This document shows, one piece after another, positions 44,844-52,940 of a DNA stretch of 64,000 nt. Source of the DNA: Cyclobacteriaceae bacterium (GTDB lineage Bacteria; Bacteroidota; Bacteroidia; Cytophagales; Cyclobacteriaceae); assembly GCA_028284125.1 (NCBI GenBank), contig JANQSI010000001.1, positions 248,001 to 312,000 of the forward strand, given 5' to 3'. The notes beneath the pieces were generated by a model. The model was not told where the DNA came from. It did no database searches and saw nothing but the letters and a program-made list of their open reading frames with translations. The position numbers were made by a program, and so were the translations under genes. The stretch's first letter is position 1. Each line of letters opens with the position of its first letter.

Positions 44844-45968
44844 TTATACCTGATTATTGAGCATTACAGGCATTACAAGCATCAGAATATCTTCTTCCTC
44901 GTCTTTTTCATTTGGAGTGATGATTCCAGCCTTGTTTGGCGCGCTGAGTTTTAATGTGATTTCATCCGAATCAATGTTCCCAAGCATTTCTACTAGGAAC
45001 TTCGCGTTGAATCCGATCTCGATATCTTCACCGTCATGTTCGCAAGCTAAACGCTCGTTCGCCTCATTCGAGAAATCCAAGTCTTCAGCAGAAACCATCA
45101 ATTCACTTCCTGTTACTTTCAATCGAACTTGATGAGTTGTTTTATTCGCATAGATCGCGATTCGTTTCAGAGAATTCAAAAACTCATCCTTTTTGATCAC
45201 AACTGAATTGTTGTTATCCAAAGGAATAACATTCTCATAATCCGGGAATCGTTCGTCAATCAACCTGCAGATCATCTTCACATTGTTGAAATTGAAGAAT
45301 GCATTAGAAGTATTGAATTCCAGATTCACATTCGTCAGCTCAGATGGAAGAGTCGCTTTCAAAAGTGTAAGTGCTTTTCTTGGGATAATCATCGAATGTC
45401 CCATATCAGCAGCAACATCCACTCTTCGGTATCTGATCAGTCGGTGACTGTCTGTTGCGACAAATGTTGCGTTTGTATCATCTAATTTCACATACACCCC
45501 AGTCATCGCTGGTCTAAGTTCATCATTTGATGTAGCGAAAATGGTATTGTTTATTGCCCTTCCAAGAACTTCCGAAGAAATGTTTACCGTGTAACCATCA
45601 GACACAGTTGGTATTTTCGGAAAATCGGTTGCATTCTCACCAGCCAATTTATATCGACCATTATCAGAATTGATTTCAATGCTGTAAGTGTTGCTGTCAA
45701 TTGAGAAAGTAACCGGTTGTTCTGGTAGATTTCTCAACGTCTCCAAAAGGATTCTTGCTGGGATAGCAATACTCCCATCCTCTTTTGCTTCGACCTGCAA
45801 TTCTGTGATCATGCTTGTTTGCAAATCAGAAGCTGTCACGGTGAGATTTCCATCACTGATCTCAAAAAGAAAATTCTCTAAAATGGGTACTACGGGATTA
45901 GTAGTTATCACACCATTGATGTCAGAAAGTTGTTTGAGAAGGTAAGAGGATGATACAATAAATTTCAT
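44844..45968 (-). CDS. dnaN: DNA polymerase III beta subunit (sliding clamp)
   Basis: A 374-residue clamp, the usual length. It starts MKFIVSSSYLLKQLSDINGV. Three repeated domains are recognisable, with PVVPILENFLFEISDGNLTV, DELRPAMTGVYVKLDD and SVVIKKDEFLNSLKRIAIYA, and the C-terminus ends in the typical LVMPVMLNN. It tethers polymerase and other replication proteins to DNA. It lies 83 bp downstream of the DUF4340 gene on the same strand, i.e. at the end of the gld cluster. Confidence 0.97.
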   Translation of the reverse strand: MKFIVSSSYLLKQLSDINGVITTNPVVPILENFLFEISDGNLTVTASDLQTSMITELQVEAKEDGSIAIPARILLETLRNLPEQPVTFSIDSNTYSIEINSDNGRYKLAGENATDFPKIPTVSDGYTVNISSEVLGRAINNTIFATSNDELRPAMTGVYVKLDDTNATFVATDSHRLIRYRRVDVAADMGHSMIIPRKALTLLKATLPSELTNVNLEFNTSNAFFNFNNVKMICRLIDERFPDYENVIPLDNNNSVVIKKDEFLNSLKRIAIYANKTTHQVRLKVTGSELMVSAEDLDFSNEANERLACEHDGEDIEIGFNAKFLVEMLGNIDSDEITLKLSAPNKAGIITPNEKDEEEDILMLVMPVMLNNQV

Positions 45969-45987
45969 AGAAGTTCTTTTACGTTCT

Positions 45988-46007
45988 TGAGGGAACCAGC
46001 CCTCAAT
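45988..46007 (-). promoter_or_regulatory. Hairpin in the dnaN leader
   Basis: TTGAGGG and CCCTCAA form a perfect 7-bp stem with a 6-base loop, 19 bp ahead of the dnaN ATG. A short direct repeat (GAAC-GTAAAA-GAAC) lies between it and the start. It may be a leader attenuator or protect the processed dnaN message. Confidence 0.4.
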
Positions 46008-46051
46008 TGGGTCGCAAATTTAATGACAAAAAGGGGATAAAACTAGGGAGT

Positions 46052-46948
46052 TTATTTAGCTACAAAATCTTGGTTTGACTTCAAGATTGATTGGATCCTT
46101 CTTTGATCAAATACCATCATGGACTGATCATTTTTTGTAACTAAATGATAAGGTTGACCATTCAGATTCGGATAGATCTGAAAGACAATTTGATCGGAGT
46201 TTTGAATGTCTTCAATTCTTAAAGTGGCTAATGGGTTTGTAGCTTTCAGGCTATCTAATTCAGGAAATCTTCCCTCAGAAAGCATCTCATTTGCCTGGAA
46301 AACCTGGAACTGATTGAGATAATCTACCACTCCAGAACTGTCAATCACAGCTACCCCCTCAACTTCAAAAAATTGATTATTAAATGTTATGGTAAGTTCA
46401 TTTTCCTTAGAGTCCAATGTGAGCTTTTGGATGGTTCGCCAACTGCCATCAAAAACCATTCGGTCACGCCATTGGTCTTCACTAAGCTGAAAGATGTTTA
46501 CCACGTTATCCCGATAGCCAGGAACTTCAACTTGGTAGGCTGTTCCATCTTTCACAAAATACGATCTGGTTCCCAATGGATCAGAAGCAAAATCAAAATA
46601 GAGTGCGCCATTCGTCGAAGTAATTTTAATAGTGCCAGCTACTTCCTGATCTAAGGTTCCAACTGACCGCTTTACTTTCACTTGACTCAGCAAAGAGAAC
46701 AAGACTTGCATGAAGTTTTGATCAGCTTCAAATCGGTCATTTAGTTGCCAACTATTTTCAGCTCTTGCAAGCTTTATGAGTTCACCATTTTTAGTGATCT
46801 CAATTGATTGTACAAGCTCGATATCTTGTATCGCGAATAATTCATCATCAAAAGATGATCGCGACAAAGAGCCTTTAGTAAAAACCAGTCCAAGGTTCAA
46901 GACCAGAAGAATAGCAACAATGATTGCGTATCGAATGGTTTTGGTCAT
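46052..46948 (-). CDS. DUF4340 protein, gld-cluster companion
   Basis: A 299-residue protein with one N-terminal membrane helix (MTKTIRYAIIVAILLVLNLG). The large periplasmic part carries DUF4340 features: DIELVQSIEITKNGELIKLA, then LLSQVKVKRSVGTLDQE, DPLGTRSYFVKDGTAYQVEV, and WRDRMVFDG. The start is the ATG at 46948, one base after the gldG stop codon, so translation is probably coupled. DUF4340 proteins often accompany GldG/GldF-type ABC systems. Its role in gliding or export is not established. Confidence 0.9.
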   Translation of the reverse strand: MTKTIRYAIIVAILLVLNLGLVFTKGSLSRSSFDDELFAIQDIELVQSIEITKNGELIKLARAENSWQLNDRFEADQNFMQVLFSLLSQVKVKRSVGTLDQEVAGTIKITSTNGALYFDFASDPLGTRSYFVKDGTAYQVEVPGYRDNVVNIFQLSEDQWRDRMVFDGSWRTIQKLTLDSKENELTITFNNQFFEVEGVAVIDSSGVVDYLNQFQVFQANEMLSEGRFPELDSLKATNPLATLRIEDIQNSDQIVFQIYPNLNGQPYHLVTKNDQSMMVFDQRRIQSILKSNQDFVAK

Positions 46949-46949
46949 G

Positions 46950-48623
46950 TCAATTCGCAAATTTTCGTTTCCTTAAATACCACTTCAAGACTCCTGCCAT
47001 GAGAATCAAAAGAACAGGTAATACCAAATTAATCACTTGCCATTTGGCTCGCTCTTGCTTCACTTTCACACGATCTAATGGCCGTATTTTCACTTCCCTG
47101 GATCTTGTTTCTATTAACCCAGAATCATCTACCATGTAATCAAGAATATTCAAAACCAGTTGTTCATTGGCGTAAGTCGTTTTTGTAAAAGCCTCCACTC
47201 CTAAAGCTAGCGGTTCGTTGCTCTCAGGGTCAAAATCATTGATGATCATATCACCATCAGCGAATACGATAACTTTTCCTTCTTCTCCCCTCTCCACAAA
47301 AGCTGACTTATCAATACCTCTTGGTACTAAACGATTGGCGTACAAAGAAGTGAATTTTCCTTCCAGCAAGTAGGCAATGTTCTGAACGCCACCATTGAAT
47401 CGTTCAGGATTAAGTTCATCTTGTAAATCATTGAGTGCTACACGAACCGGAGGGCCCAACACTTTAGAATATTGAGTAGTTGAAGCCAATGGAGTTTTTC
47501 TGATACCAACTGCCTTCACCGTATCAATTGTCGAAGTGAAACGAGTGAGAATCGCATCTAAGTTCCGAACGCTCGGATGTTTTGAATAATTGGTAACTAA
47601 TGGAAAAAATGGCCAGGGCAACATTTGAATCTGAGGCTGATCTCCGAAATTTCCTCGTACAATAGGGAGTTCTCCACTGTTGACATCCAATACAAAATTT
47701 CGATTTACGCGAGCACCATATTTGAATAAAAGGTCTTCCAGGTTTGTCTCATATGGAATTGCGACTGTTCCCTCACTCAAAGCGCTATCGATATTCACAC
47801 TCAAAGCATCAAGGAAAAAGATCAATCTTCCACCTCGCATCAGGTATTGATCAAGGAGATACTTTTCTGATTCAGTGAAGCGATCTCTTGGCTTGGCGAT
47901 AATAACTGCATCATAGCCTCTAAGCTCTTTTTTGTTTTCAAGACGAACATCAAACAAATCGTACTTGGTCAGGATTGCATTCTTTAATCCCGCCAATTGT
48001 TCAGCATCTGGAGAACCATGCCCCGTGATGAATCCCACCTTTTTCAAGCCTCCATCTCCTAATTGAGAAATGGCTGATGCCAATTCATACTCCAATCCTT
48101 CTATCGCTTGATTCAAAAATTCTTCATGACCAGAAGCTCTATTTCCTTTAAGCAAATTCACCGGAACTTCACTCATACCTTGAGAGACCAAAGCTGATGG
48201 GAAGATCAACTTCTGAAGGTTGTTGCCGTCTTGCACATAGTTCAAGTTGGTCGGTTGCAATCCTTTTTCCATCAGCAACTGGTAAAACTGATTTCTTGAT
48301 TGTGTCGACTGAGCCTGAGCCGGGTCGGTAAATTTGTATTGAACAAGATTTCCTGATTCCTCGCCGAACTGCTCCAGCATTTCCTGAATCGATCGTTGGA
48401 AGCGTTCAAAGTTTGGAGGAAGATCTCCTGCCAGATAAACTTCAAAAAACACTTCTTCTTCAAGCTCTCGTAACAAAGTCTTTGTTGATTCAGAAATGGT
48501 GTAGCGTTTCTCTTCAGTTAGATCAATTCGAACTTTAAATCGGTCAGCCAATTGATTAGCTAACCACACAGAAAGTATGACAATTGTGAGTTGTAGAACG
48601 GTATGTAGTTTGTTCTCATTCAT
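46950..48623 (-). CDS. gldG: Gliding motility ABC transporter accessory protein GldG
   Basis: A 557-residue protein with a membrane helix at the N-terminus (TVLQLTIVILSVWLANQLA) and another near the C-terminus (INLVLPVLLILMAGVLKWYL). The extracytoplasmic part has RIDLTEEKRYTISESTKTLL, KKVGFITGHGSPDAEQL, GYDAVIIAKPRDRFTESEKY, and YLLDQYLMRGGRLIFFLDAL, all typical of GldG/DUF4350 proteins. Together with GldA and GldF it forms the ABC complex required for gliding in Flavobacterium johnsoniae (established knowledge). It overlaps gldF by 4 bp (ATGA). Confidence 0.95.
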   Translation of the reverse strand: MNENKLHTVLQLTIVILSVWLANQLADRFKVRIDLTEEKRYTISESTKTLLRELEEEVFFEVYLAGDLPPNFERFQRSIQEMLEQFGEESGNLVQYKFTDPAQAQSTQSRNQFYQLLMEKGLQPTNLNYVQDGNNLQKLIFPSALVSQGMSEVPVNLLKGNRASGHEEFLNQAIEGLEYELASAISQLGDGGLKKVGFITGHGSPDAEQLAGLKNAILTKYDLFDVRLENKKELRGYDAVIIAKPRDRFTESEKYLLDQYLMRGGRLIFFLDALSVNIDSALSEGTVAIPYETNLEDLLFKYGARVNRNFVLDVNSGELPIVRGNFGDQPQIQMLPWPFFPLVTNYSKHPSVRNLDAILTRFTSTIDTVKAVGIRKTPLASTTQYSKVLGPPVRVALNDLQDELNPERFNGGVQNIAYLLEGKFTSLYANRLVPRGIDKSAFVERGEEGKVIVFADGDMIINDFDPESNEPLALGVEAFTKTTYANEQLVLNILDYMVDDSGLIETRSREVKIRPLDRVKVKQERAKWQVINLVLPVLLILMAGVLKWYLRKRKFAN

Positions 48624-49348
48624 CCTTTCTGTAGGTTTAAAACCAACTTCGTCACATACAAGAAAAGGACTGTCAAGGAAATCAGGTAAACTACCTTGCT
48701 AAAGTCTATCAGCCCTTTACTCAAAACTTCGTAATGCGCAAGAATCCCTATTTCTCTAATTATCGCTGAAGTGTCCGACCAAACATTGATACTTGCCAAT
48801 GATTCAAAACCGGTATAAAAAAAGAAGCATAAAAAGGCTGCGAGAATAAATGAAACGATTTGATTTCCGGTCAACGCAGAAGCCATGACCCCAATAGAAG
48901 TGAAAATTCCCCCTAACAAAATCAAGCCAATGTAAGATCCGATAATTCCTGCTGTATCAATATTTCCAACTGGATTTCCCAAATACGAAAGTGAAAAATA
49001 GTAAACCAAGGTTGGCAGAATAGAAAACAGGACAAGGAAAAATCCGGCAAGAAACTTCCCTCCTACGATATCTATTTCTTTAAATGGAAGTGTGTATAAA
49101 AGTTCAATCGTTCCATTTCGTTTTTCTTCGGCAAACGATTTCATTGTAATCGCTGGAACCAGAAACATGAAAACATAGGGTGCCAGTGAGAAAAGCGTTT
49201 CCATGCTGGAATAGCCGTAATCTAGAACGTTAGTCTCCGGAAAAACCCACATCAACAATCCCATTCCGATTAGGAAAATTCCAATCACTACGTAGGCGAT
49301 TAGCGAATCCAAAAATTCATGTATTTCTTTCTTTAGAATAGCAATCAT
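48620..49348 (-). CDS. gldF: Gliding motility ABC transporter permease GldF
   Basis: A 242-residue permease with six helices (ABC-2 family). It begins MIAILKKEIHEFLDSLIAYV and has APYVFMFLVPAITMKSFAEE with KRNGTIELLYTLPF, the signature of ABC-2-type GldF. Its ATG overlaps the stop of the inserted DUF559 gene by 4 bp. GldF is the membrane channel of the GldAFG complex. Confidence 0.96.
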   Translation of the reverse strand: MIAILKKEIHEFLDSLIAYVVIGIFLIGMGLLMWVFPETNVLDYGYSSMETLFSLAPYVFMFLVPAITMKSFAEEKRNGTIELLYTLPFKEIDIVGGKFLAGFFLVLFSILPTLVYYFSLSYLGNPVGNIDTAGIIGSYIGLILLGGIFTSIGVMASALTGNQIVSFILAAFLCFFFYTGFESLASINVWSDTSAIIREIGILAHYEVLSKGLIDFSKVVYLISLTVLFLYVTKLVLNLQKG

Positions 49349-49353
49349 TTTTC
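49345..49353. repeat. Right copy of 9-bp flanking direct repeat
   Basis: TCATTTTTC. The same nine bases occur at 49881-49889 on the other side of the DUF559 cassette. Read on the coding strand, GAAAAATGA contains the stop codon of one gene and the ATGA overlap with the next, at both ends. Confidence 0.6.
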
Positions 49354-49884
49354 TTGTTTTACACCCCTATAATCCCCTGAAGGGGATATTTGCTGACGAA
49401 TAAGATTTACCTTTTCAAGAATTGAATTCACAACCCATTTCATATTTTGTTTCACATCAAGATCATCAAATACGATGACTTTTATTCCTTGAGTTTCAAT
49501 TCTTTCCAAACGCCTCTTATCATAAGAAATTTTCCATTCATGACTGTTGCCATTGACCTCTATAGCCAGCATAAGTTCATGACAATAAAAATCGACAATA
49601 TAATCTAGTACGGGAACCTGTCTATGGAATTGAACCCCCAATTGCTTTTTTCTAATTTCCTGCCACAGAAGTACTTCCGATAATGTACTATCCTTTCTTA
49701 AGCTCCGTGCTTTTTCTTTCAAATCCTTTCGATATGGAACAATTCGATTCTTCAAGATATATGGAACACCCCTATAATCCCCTCCAAGGGGATATTTGCC
49801 AGGGAAATAAATTTTGAAAATTAGACTTAAAGTTTTTTCGGGAGTAAATCCCCCTTTGAAGGGGGTTAGGGGGATGTATTTCAT
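49345..49884 (-). CDS. DUF559 protein (very-short-patch-repair endonuclease-like) in gld operon
   Basis: A 179-residue protein. Residues ~55-165 form a DUF559 domain, a PD-(D/E)XK-type nuclease fold related to Vsr: RKDSTLSEVLLWQEIRKKQL, GVQFHRQVPVLDYIVDFYC (candidate Asp), LMLAIEVNGNSHEW (candidate Glu), and TQGIKVIVFDDLDV. The N-terminal 50 residues and the last ~14 residues are low-complexity and encoded by the palindromic repeats (YIPLTPFKGG, KYPLGGDYRGV, SPSGDYRGV). The start overlaps the gldA stop (ATGA) and the stop overlaps the gldF start (ATGA). It is thus read as part of the operon, although it has no known role in gliding. Confidence 0.88.
   Translation of the reverse strand: MKYIPLTPFKGGFTPEKTLSLIFKIYFPGKYPLGGDYRGVPYILKNRIVPYRKDLKEKARSLRKDSTLSEVLLWQEIRKKQLGVQFHRQVPVLDYIVDFYCHELMLAIEVNGNSHEWKISYDKRRLERIETQGIKVIVFDDLDVKQNMKWVVNSILEKVNLIRQQISPSGDYRGVKQEK
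49361..49393. repeat. REP-like palindrome, copy A (cassette right end)
   Basis: A hairpin-forming sequence with CCCCT-GA-AGGGG at its centre, preceded by ACACCCCTATAAT and followed by ATATTTGC. It matches copy B at 49766-49799 almost base for base in the same orientation, and copy C at 49846-49877 imperfectly in inverted orientation. Confidence 0.75.
49766..49799. repeat. REP-like palindrome, copy B (internal, same orientation as A)
   Basis: Identical to copy A except at the loop (CCCCT-CCA-AGGGG). It is translated as KYPLGGDYRGV within the DUF559 protein's N-terminal region. Copy A is translated as SPSGDYRGV at the C-terminus. Confidence 0.75.
49846..49877. repeat. REP-like palindrome, copy C (cassette left end, inverted)
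   Basis: The centre CCCCCTTT-GA-AGGGGG forms a hairpin, followed by TTAGGGGGATGT. Read on the minus strand, it begins ACATCCCCCTAACCCCC and aligns imperfectly with the plus-strand copy A, giving terminal inverted repeats. Confidence 0.7.
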
Positions 49885-49889
49885 TTTTC
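49881..49889. repeat. Left copy of 9-bp flanking direct repeat
   Basis: TCATTTTTC, identical to 49345-49353 and in the same orientation. It encodes the last codons and stop of gldA. Confidence 0.6.
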
Positions 49890-50780
49890 CTTCGTTAATT
49901 CCTGAAATACGCTTTCCAATGAGTGCTCATTCTTGGAGATGTTGACCAACGGAAGCGAGTGCTCACCAGCCACTTTCATGATGATTTTTCGAGGATCTCC
50001 ATCACCTTTAATCGTGTACGTACTTTCCTGAGCGAAGCTGATAGCTAATCCTTCTTTTTTGAAAAGATTCAAATCAATCTCTTCTTCAAATTCCACCGAA
50101 TAGCTTACTTCCTCTAGCTTGTCTTTTTTGAGGTTTTGGACTTTGTCGTCCGCTACAATTTTTCCCTTATCAATGATTACCACCTTGTCGCAAAGCGCTT
50201 CAACCTCTTGCATGATATGCGTTGAGAGAATAACCGTTTTTTCCCTGCTGGCAGATTTAATAACATCTCTAATCTCCACCAATTGATTGGGATCCAATCC
50301 GCTAGTTGGTTCGTCTAAAATCAAAACATCAGGATCATGGATCAACGCCTGCGCCAAACCCACTCTTTGTCGATATCCTTTTGATAAGGCGCTGATTTTC
50401 TTTGCCTGTTCTCTCTCCAGACCACACAGCGATATCATCTCTTCAATCCTGCGATTGACATTTTTTTGACCATACGCACCAGCAATGAAACTCAAATATT
50501 GCTTGACATACATATCCAAATAGAGTGGATTATGCTCGGGCAAATAACCGGTTATGTGCTTGACTTTTAGCGGCTCCTTACTCACATCTATTCCATCAAC
50601 CAACACAGTACCTGAAGTAGCGGAAATGTAACCGGTGGCAATTTTCATGGTTGTAGATTTTCCGGCTCCATTTGGTCCTAGAAAACCTGTAATTGTGCCT
50701 TTTTCAGCTTCAAATGAAATCTCGTCCAGAGCTTTTTGAGTATTGTAAACTTTTGTGAGTTTTTCTACTACGATTGACAT
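49881..50780 (-). CDS. gldA: Gliding motility ABC transporter ATP-binding protein GldA
   Basis: A 299-residue ATPase. Walker A is GPNGAGKST (Lys41), the signature is LSKGYRQRVGLAQAL (~135-149), Walker B is VLILDEPTSGLD (~154-165), followed by ILSTHIMQEVEALCD (H-loop). It energises the GldFG permease. The C-terminal ~80 residues form the usual extension. It starts 106 bp from a divergent FMN reductase gene and ends exactly at the border of the DUF559 cassette. Confidence 0.95.
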   Translation of the reverse strand: MSIVVEKLTKVYNTQKALDEISFEAEKGTITGFLGPNGAGKSTTMKIATGYISATSGTVLVDGIDVSKEPLKVKHITGYLPEHNPLYLDMYVKQYLSFIAGAYGQKNVNRRIEEMISLCGLEREQAKKISALSKGYRQRVGLAQALIHDPDVLILDEPTSGLDPNQLVEIRDVIKSASREKTVILSTHIMQEVEALCDKVVIIDKGKIVADDKVQNLKKDKLEEVSYSVEFEEEIDLNLFKKEGLAISFAQESTYTIKGDGDPRKIIMKVAGEHSLPLVNISKNEHSLESVFQELTKEK

Positions 50781-50886
50781 TGAACTTTTGAGGCCTTCTT
50801 TTGATTTATGAATAGTGCTTTTCTTTGCACCGTTCTTTCGAATTCAGGAAACGCAATATTCGTTTAATTATTTCTAATAATCACAA

Positions 50887-51411
50887 ATGATCACAATCGT
50901 ATGCGGTACGAATCGTAAAAATTCAATCACTCTGAAGGTGGTCAAATTTTACGAAAAGATATTGAAGTCTAAGGGTCAGGAAACGCGATTGATCAACTTA
51001 GAAGATCTTCCTCATGATTTTACGTTTTCTGCGCTTTATGAAAATGTTGGGAAAAATGAGACATTCAACCAACTACAACAACAAATAGATGAGTGTGAAA
51101 AATTCGTATTTATCACTCCGGAATACAATGGATCTTTCCCAGGTGTATTAAAGGCATTTATTGATGGAATGCGATTTCCAGGAACGTTTGAAGGTAAAAA
51201 ATGTGCTTTAGTTGGTATTTCTGCAGGAACACAAGGTGCAGCACTTGCCATGAGCCACTTGACTGATATCTTCAATTACCTCGGAATGAACGTTCTCGCT
51301 CTCAAACCACGATTGCCACTCCTGGATAGTAAAATGAATGGCGATCAAATCATGGATTCGGAATATATTCAGCTTCTTGAGGAACAAGCAGACCATTTCA
51401 TTGGTTTTTAA
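50887..51411 (+). CDS. NADPH-dependent FMN reductase family protein
   Basis: A 174-residue flavodoxin-like oxidoreductase. It begins MITIVCGTNRKNSITLKVVK, and FVFITPEYNGSFPGVLKAF is the FMN-binding loop of the family; the Gly-rich SAGTQGAALA segment follows. Members reduce quinones, azo dyes or flavin using NAD(P)H. It is directly followed by a pirin gene (3 bp gap), so both probably serve redox or stress functions. Confidence 0.93.
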   Translation: MITIVCGTNRKNSITLKVVKFYEKILKSKGQETRLINLEDLPHDFTFSALYENVGKNETFNQLQQQIDECEKFVFITPEYNGSFPGVLKAFIDGMRFPGTFEGKKCALVGISAGTQGAALAMSHLTDIFNYLGMNVLALKPRLPLLDSKMNGDQIMDSEYIQLLEEQADHFIGF

Positions 51412-51414
51412 CTC

Positions 51415-52260
51415 ATGATAAAACAAATCTTGTATGCTCACATGGTTGACATGGGTGGAATTCCTGTTCGTCAACCGCTTCCAACCAGCAATATTGAGCA
51501 AATCGATCCTTTTCTTCTCTTGCATCATCACATCGGAAATTTCAAGGAAAACACCGATCCAAAAAATGTTGGCGTAGGTCCACATCCACATCGAGGTTTT
51601 TCTCCTGTTACTTTTATTTACCAGGGTGATGTCCACCACAGAGATTCCAGAAGTAACAGTAGTGTTGTAAAAGCCGGCGGAGTTCAGTGGATGAATGCTG
51701 GGATGGGAATCATACACAGCGAACGTCCTTCGAAAGAATTGACCGAAAAAGGTGGCACACAAGAAATCATTCAACTTTGGATCAATACGCCGAAATCCGG
51801 CAAAATGGACCAACCAGAATATCAGGCATTTCAAAAAGAAGATCTTCCAAAACTTTTAGATGAACTTTCGATTGTAGCTGGAAGTCAAAATGAAATCTCC
51901 GGCCCTGCCAAATCAGAAATGCCAATTGTGGCTTTGATGGGAACAATTCAATCCGGAGAAAAGATTACTGTCCAAGCTCCTTTTGAACATTCCATGCTTT
52001 ATTTGTTGAACGAGTCAGTTAGAATCGTCGATCACGGACTTGTAGAAGAGCACAACTTGGTTGTTTTTGAAAATGAAACTAAAGAAATAGAACTCGAAGC
52101 TGAATCAAATGTGAAGATTTTATTTCTATCTGCTGATCCTTTAAATGAACCTCTGGCTACCTATGGCCCGTTTGTCATGAATAATCAGACGGAAATCATG
52201 GAAGCGATGCGTGATTATCAAATGGGGAAAATGGGTATTTTAATAGAGGAATTTGAATGA
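51415..52260 (+). CDS. Pirin family protein
   Basis: A 281-residue bicupin. The metal site motif is GPHPHRGFSPVTFIYQGDVH in the N-terminal cupin, with MNAGMGIIHSERPSKE after it. Pirins bind iron in the first cupin; some are quercetinases and others are redox sensors. The second half is a degenerate cupin. It shares an operon with the FMN reductase, separated by 3 bp. Confidence 0.95.
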   Translation: MIKQILYAHMVDMGGIPVRQPLPTSNIEQIDPFLLLHHHIGNFKENTDPKNVGVGPHPHRGFSPVTFIYQGDVHHRDSRSNSSVVKAGGVQWMNAGMGIIHSERPSKELTEKGGTQEIIQLWINTPKSGKMDQPEYQAFQKEDLPKLLDELSIVAGSQNEISGPAKSEMPIVALMGTIQSGEKITVQAPFEHSMLYLLNESVRIVDHGLVEEHNLVVFENETKEIELEAESNVKILFLSADPLNEPLATYGPFVMNNQTEIMEAMRDYQMGKMGILIEEFE

Positions 52261-52348
52261 TAAGCGTGCCACTCAACCCAAACATCAAACAACATCGTCC
52301 TTTAGGAGTTAGCATTCACATCACCATTTTTTTAAACGTTAGCACATA

Positions 52349-52891
52349 ATGATTGAAAGTATTCTCAAACTATTTCGCTATTACAAATCTTTAGGCGAAC
52401 GAACTTTCGAAGCATTATCTGATGAAGAATTACACCTTGAGCCGGCCCCAGGTGCAAATAGTATTTCCATAATCGTTAAACATCTCTGGGGAAATATGTT
52501 ATCGAGATGGACCAATTTTCTAACGGAAGACGGTGAAAAGGATTGGAGAAATCGAGATGAGGAATTTGAAGTAACGATCAAAACGAGAGAGGAGCTTTTG
52601 ACAAAATGGGAAGAAGGTTGGCAATGCCTGTTTAATGCTATAGGAAACTTATCAGAAGAAGATCTTGAGCGAACAATCTACATCAGAAATGAAGGTCATT
52701 CGGTTATTGATGCCATCCACCGACAGCTTGCTCATTACAGCTATCATGTTGGACAAATTGTATTTTTAGGCAAATTGATTAAAGGAGAAGGTTGGGAATC
52801 TCTTTCTATTCCAAAAGGGGGATCTAATGATTATAATTCTAACAAGTTCTCATCAGAAAAAGCAGATCGCCACTTCACGGATAAAGTTTAG
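52349..52891 (+). CDS. DUF1572 (DinB-like) family protein
   Basis: A 180-residue protein of the DinB/YfiT-like four-helix fold. It shows SIIVKHLWGNMLSRWTNFLT, DWRNRDEEFE and HRQLAHYSYHVGQIVFLGK. The histidines at KHLWGN and in the LAHYSYHVGQ helix form the usual metal triad. Proteins of this fold include thiol transferases; the actual reaction is unknown. It is preceded by an 88-bp gap after pirin. Confidence 0.92.
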   Translation: MIESILKLFRYYKSLGERTFEALSDEELHLEPAPGANSISIIVKHLWGNMLSRWTNFLTEDGEKDWRNRDEEFEVTIKTREELLTKWEEGWQCLFNAIGNLSEEDLERTIYIRNEGHSVIDAIHRQLAHYSYHVGQIVFLGKLIKGEGWESLSIPKGGSNDYNSNKFSSEKADRHFTDKV

Positions 52892-52940
52892 TAGGGTATT
52901 GTTTCGATTGGATGTATAAGCACCAATCAACAAGCCTCGA

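Larger units (their letters stand above)
49354..49889 (-). mobile_element. Candidate DUF559 nuclease/REP-like mobile cassette inside the gld operon
   Basis: The 536-bp span covers the insert plus one copy of the duplicated 9 bp; removing it restores a direct gldA-gldF ATGA overlap. The insert ends in two related palindromic sequences in inverted orientation (about 49361-49393 and 49846-49877). A further palindrome copy lies within at 49766-49799. It carries a single gene, a DUF559 protein. The perfect 9-bp direct repeat flanks it. This is the pattern of a transposable or homing unit, though no transposase is present. The inference rests on the sequence alone. Confidence 0.55.

Noticed and set aside
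51208-51834. A 208-codon minus-strand frame opposite FMN reductase and pirin
   Set aside because: It overlaps two well-recognised genes and contains no recognisable domain.
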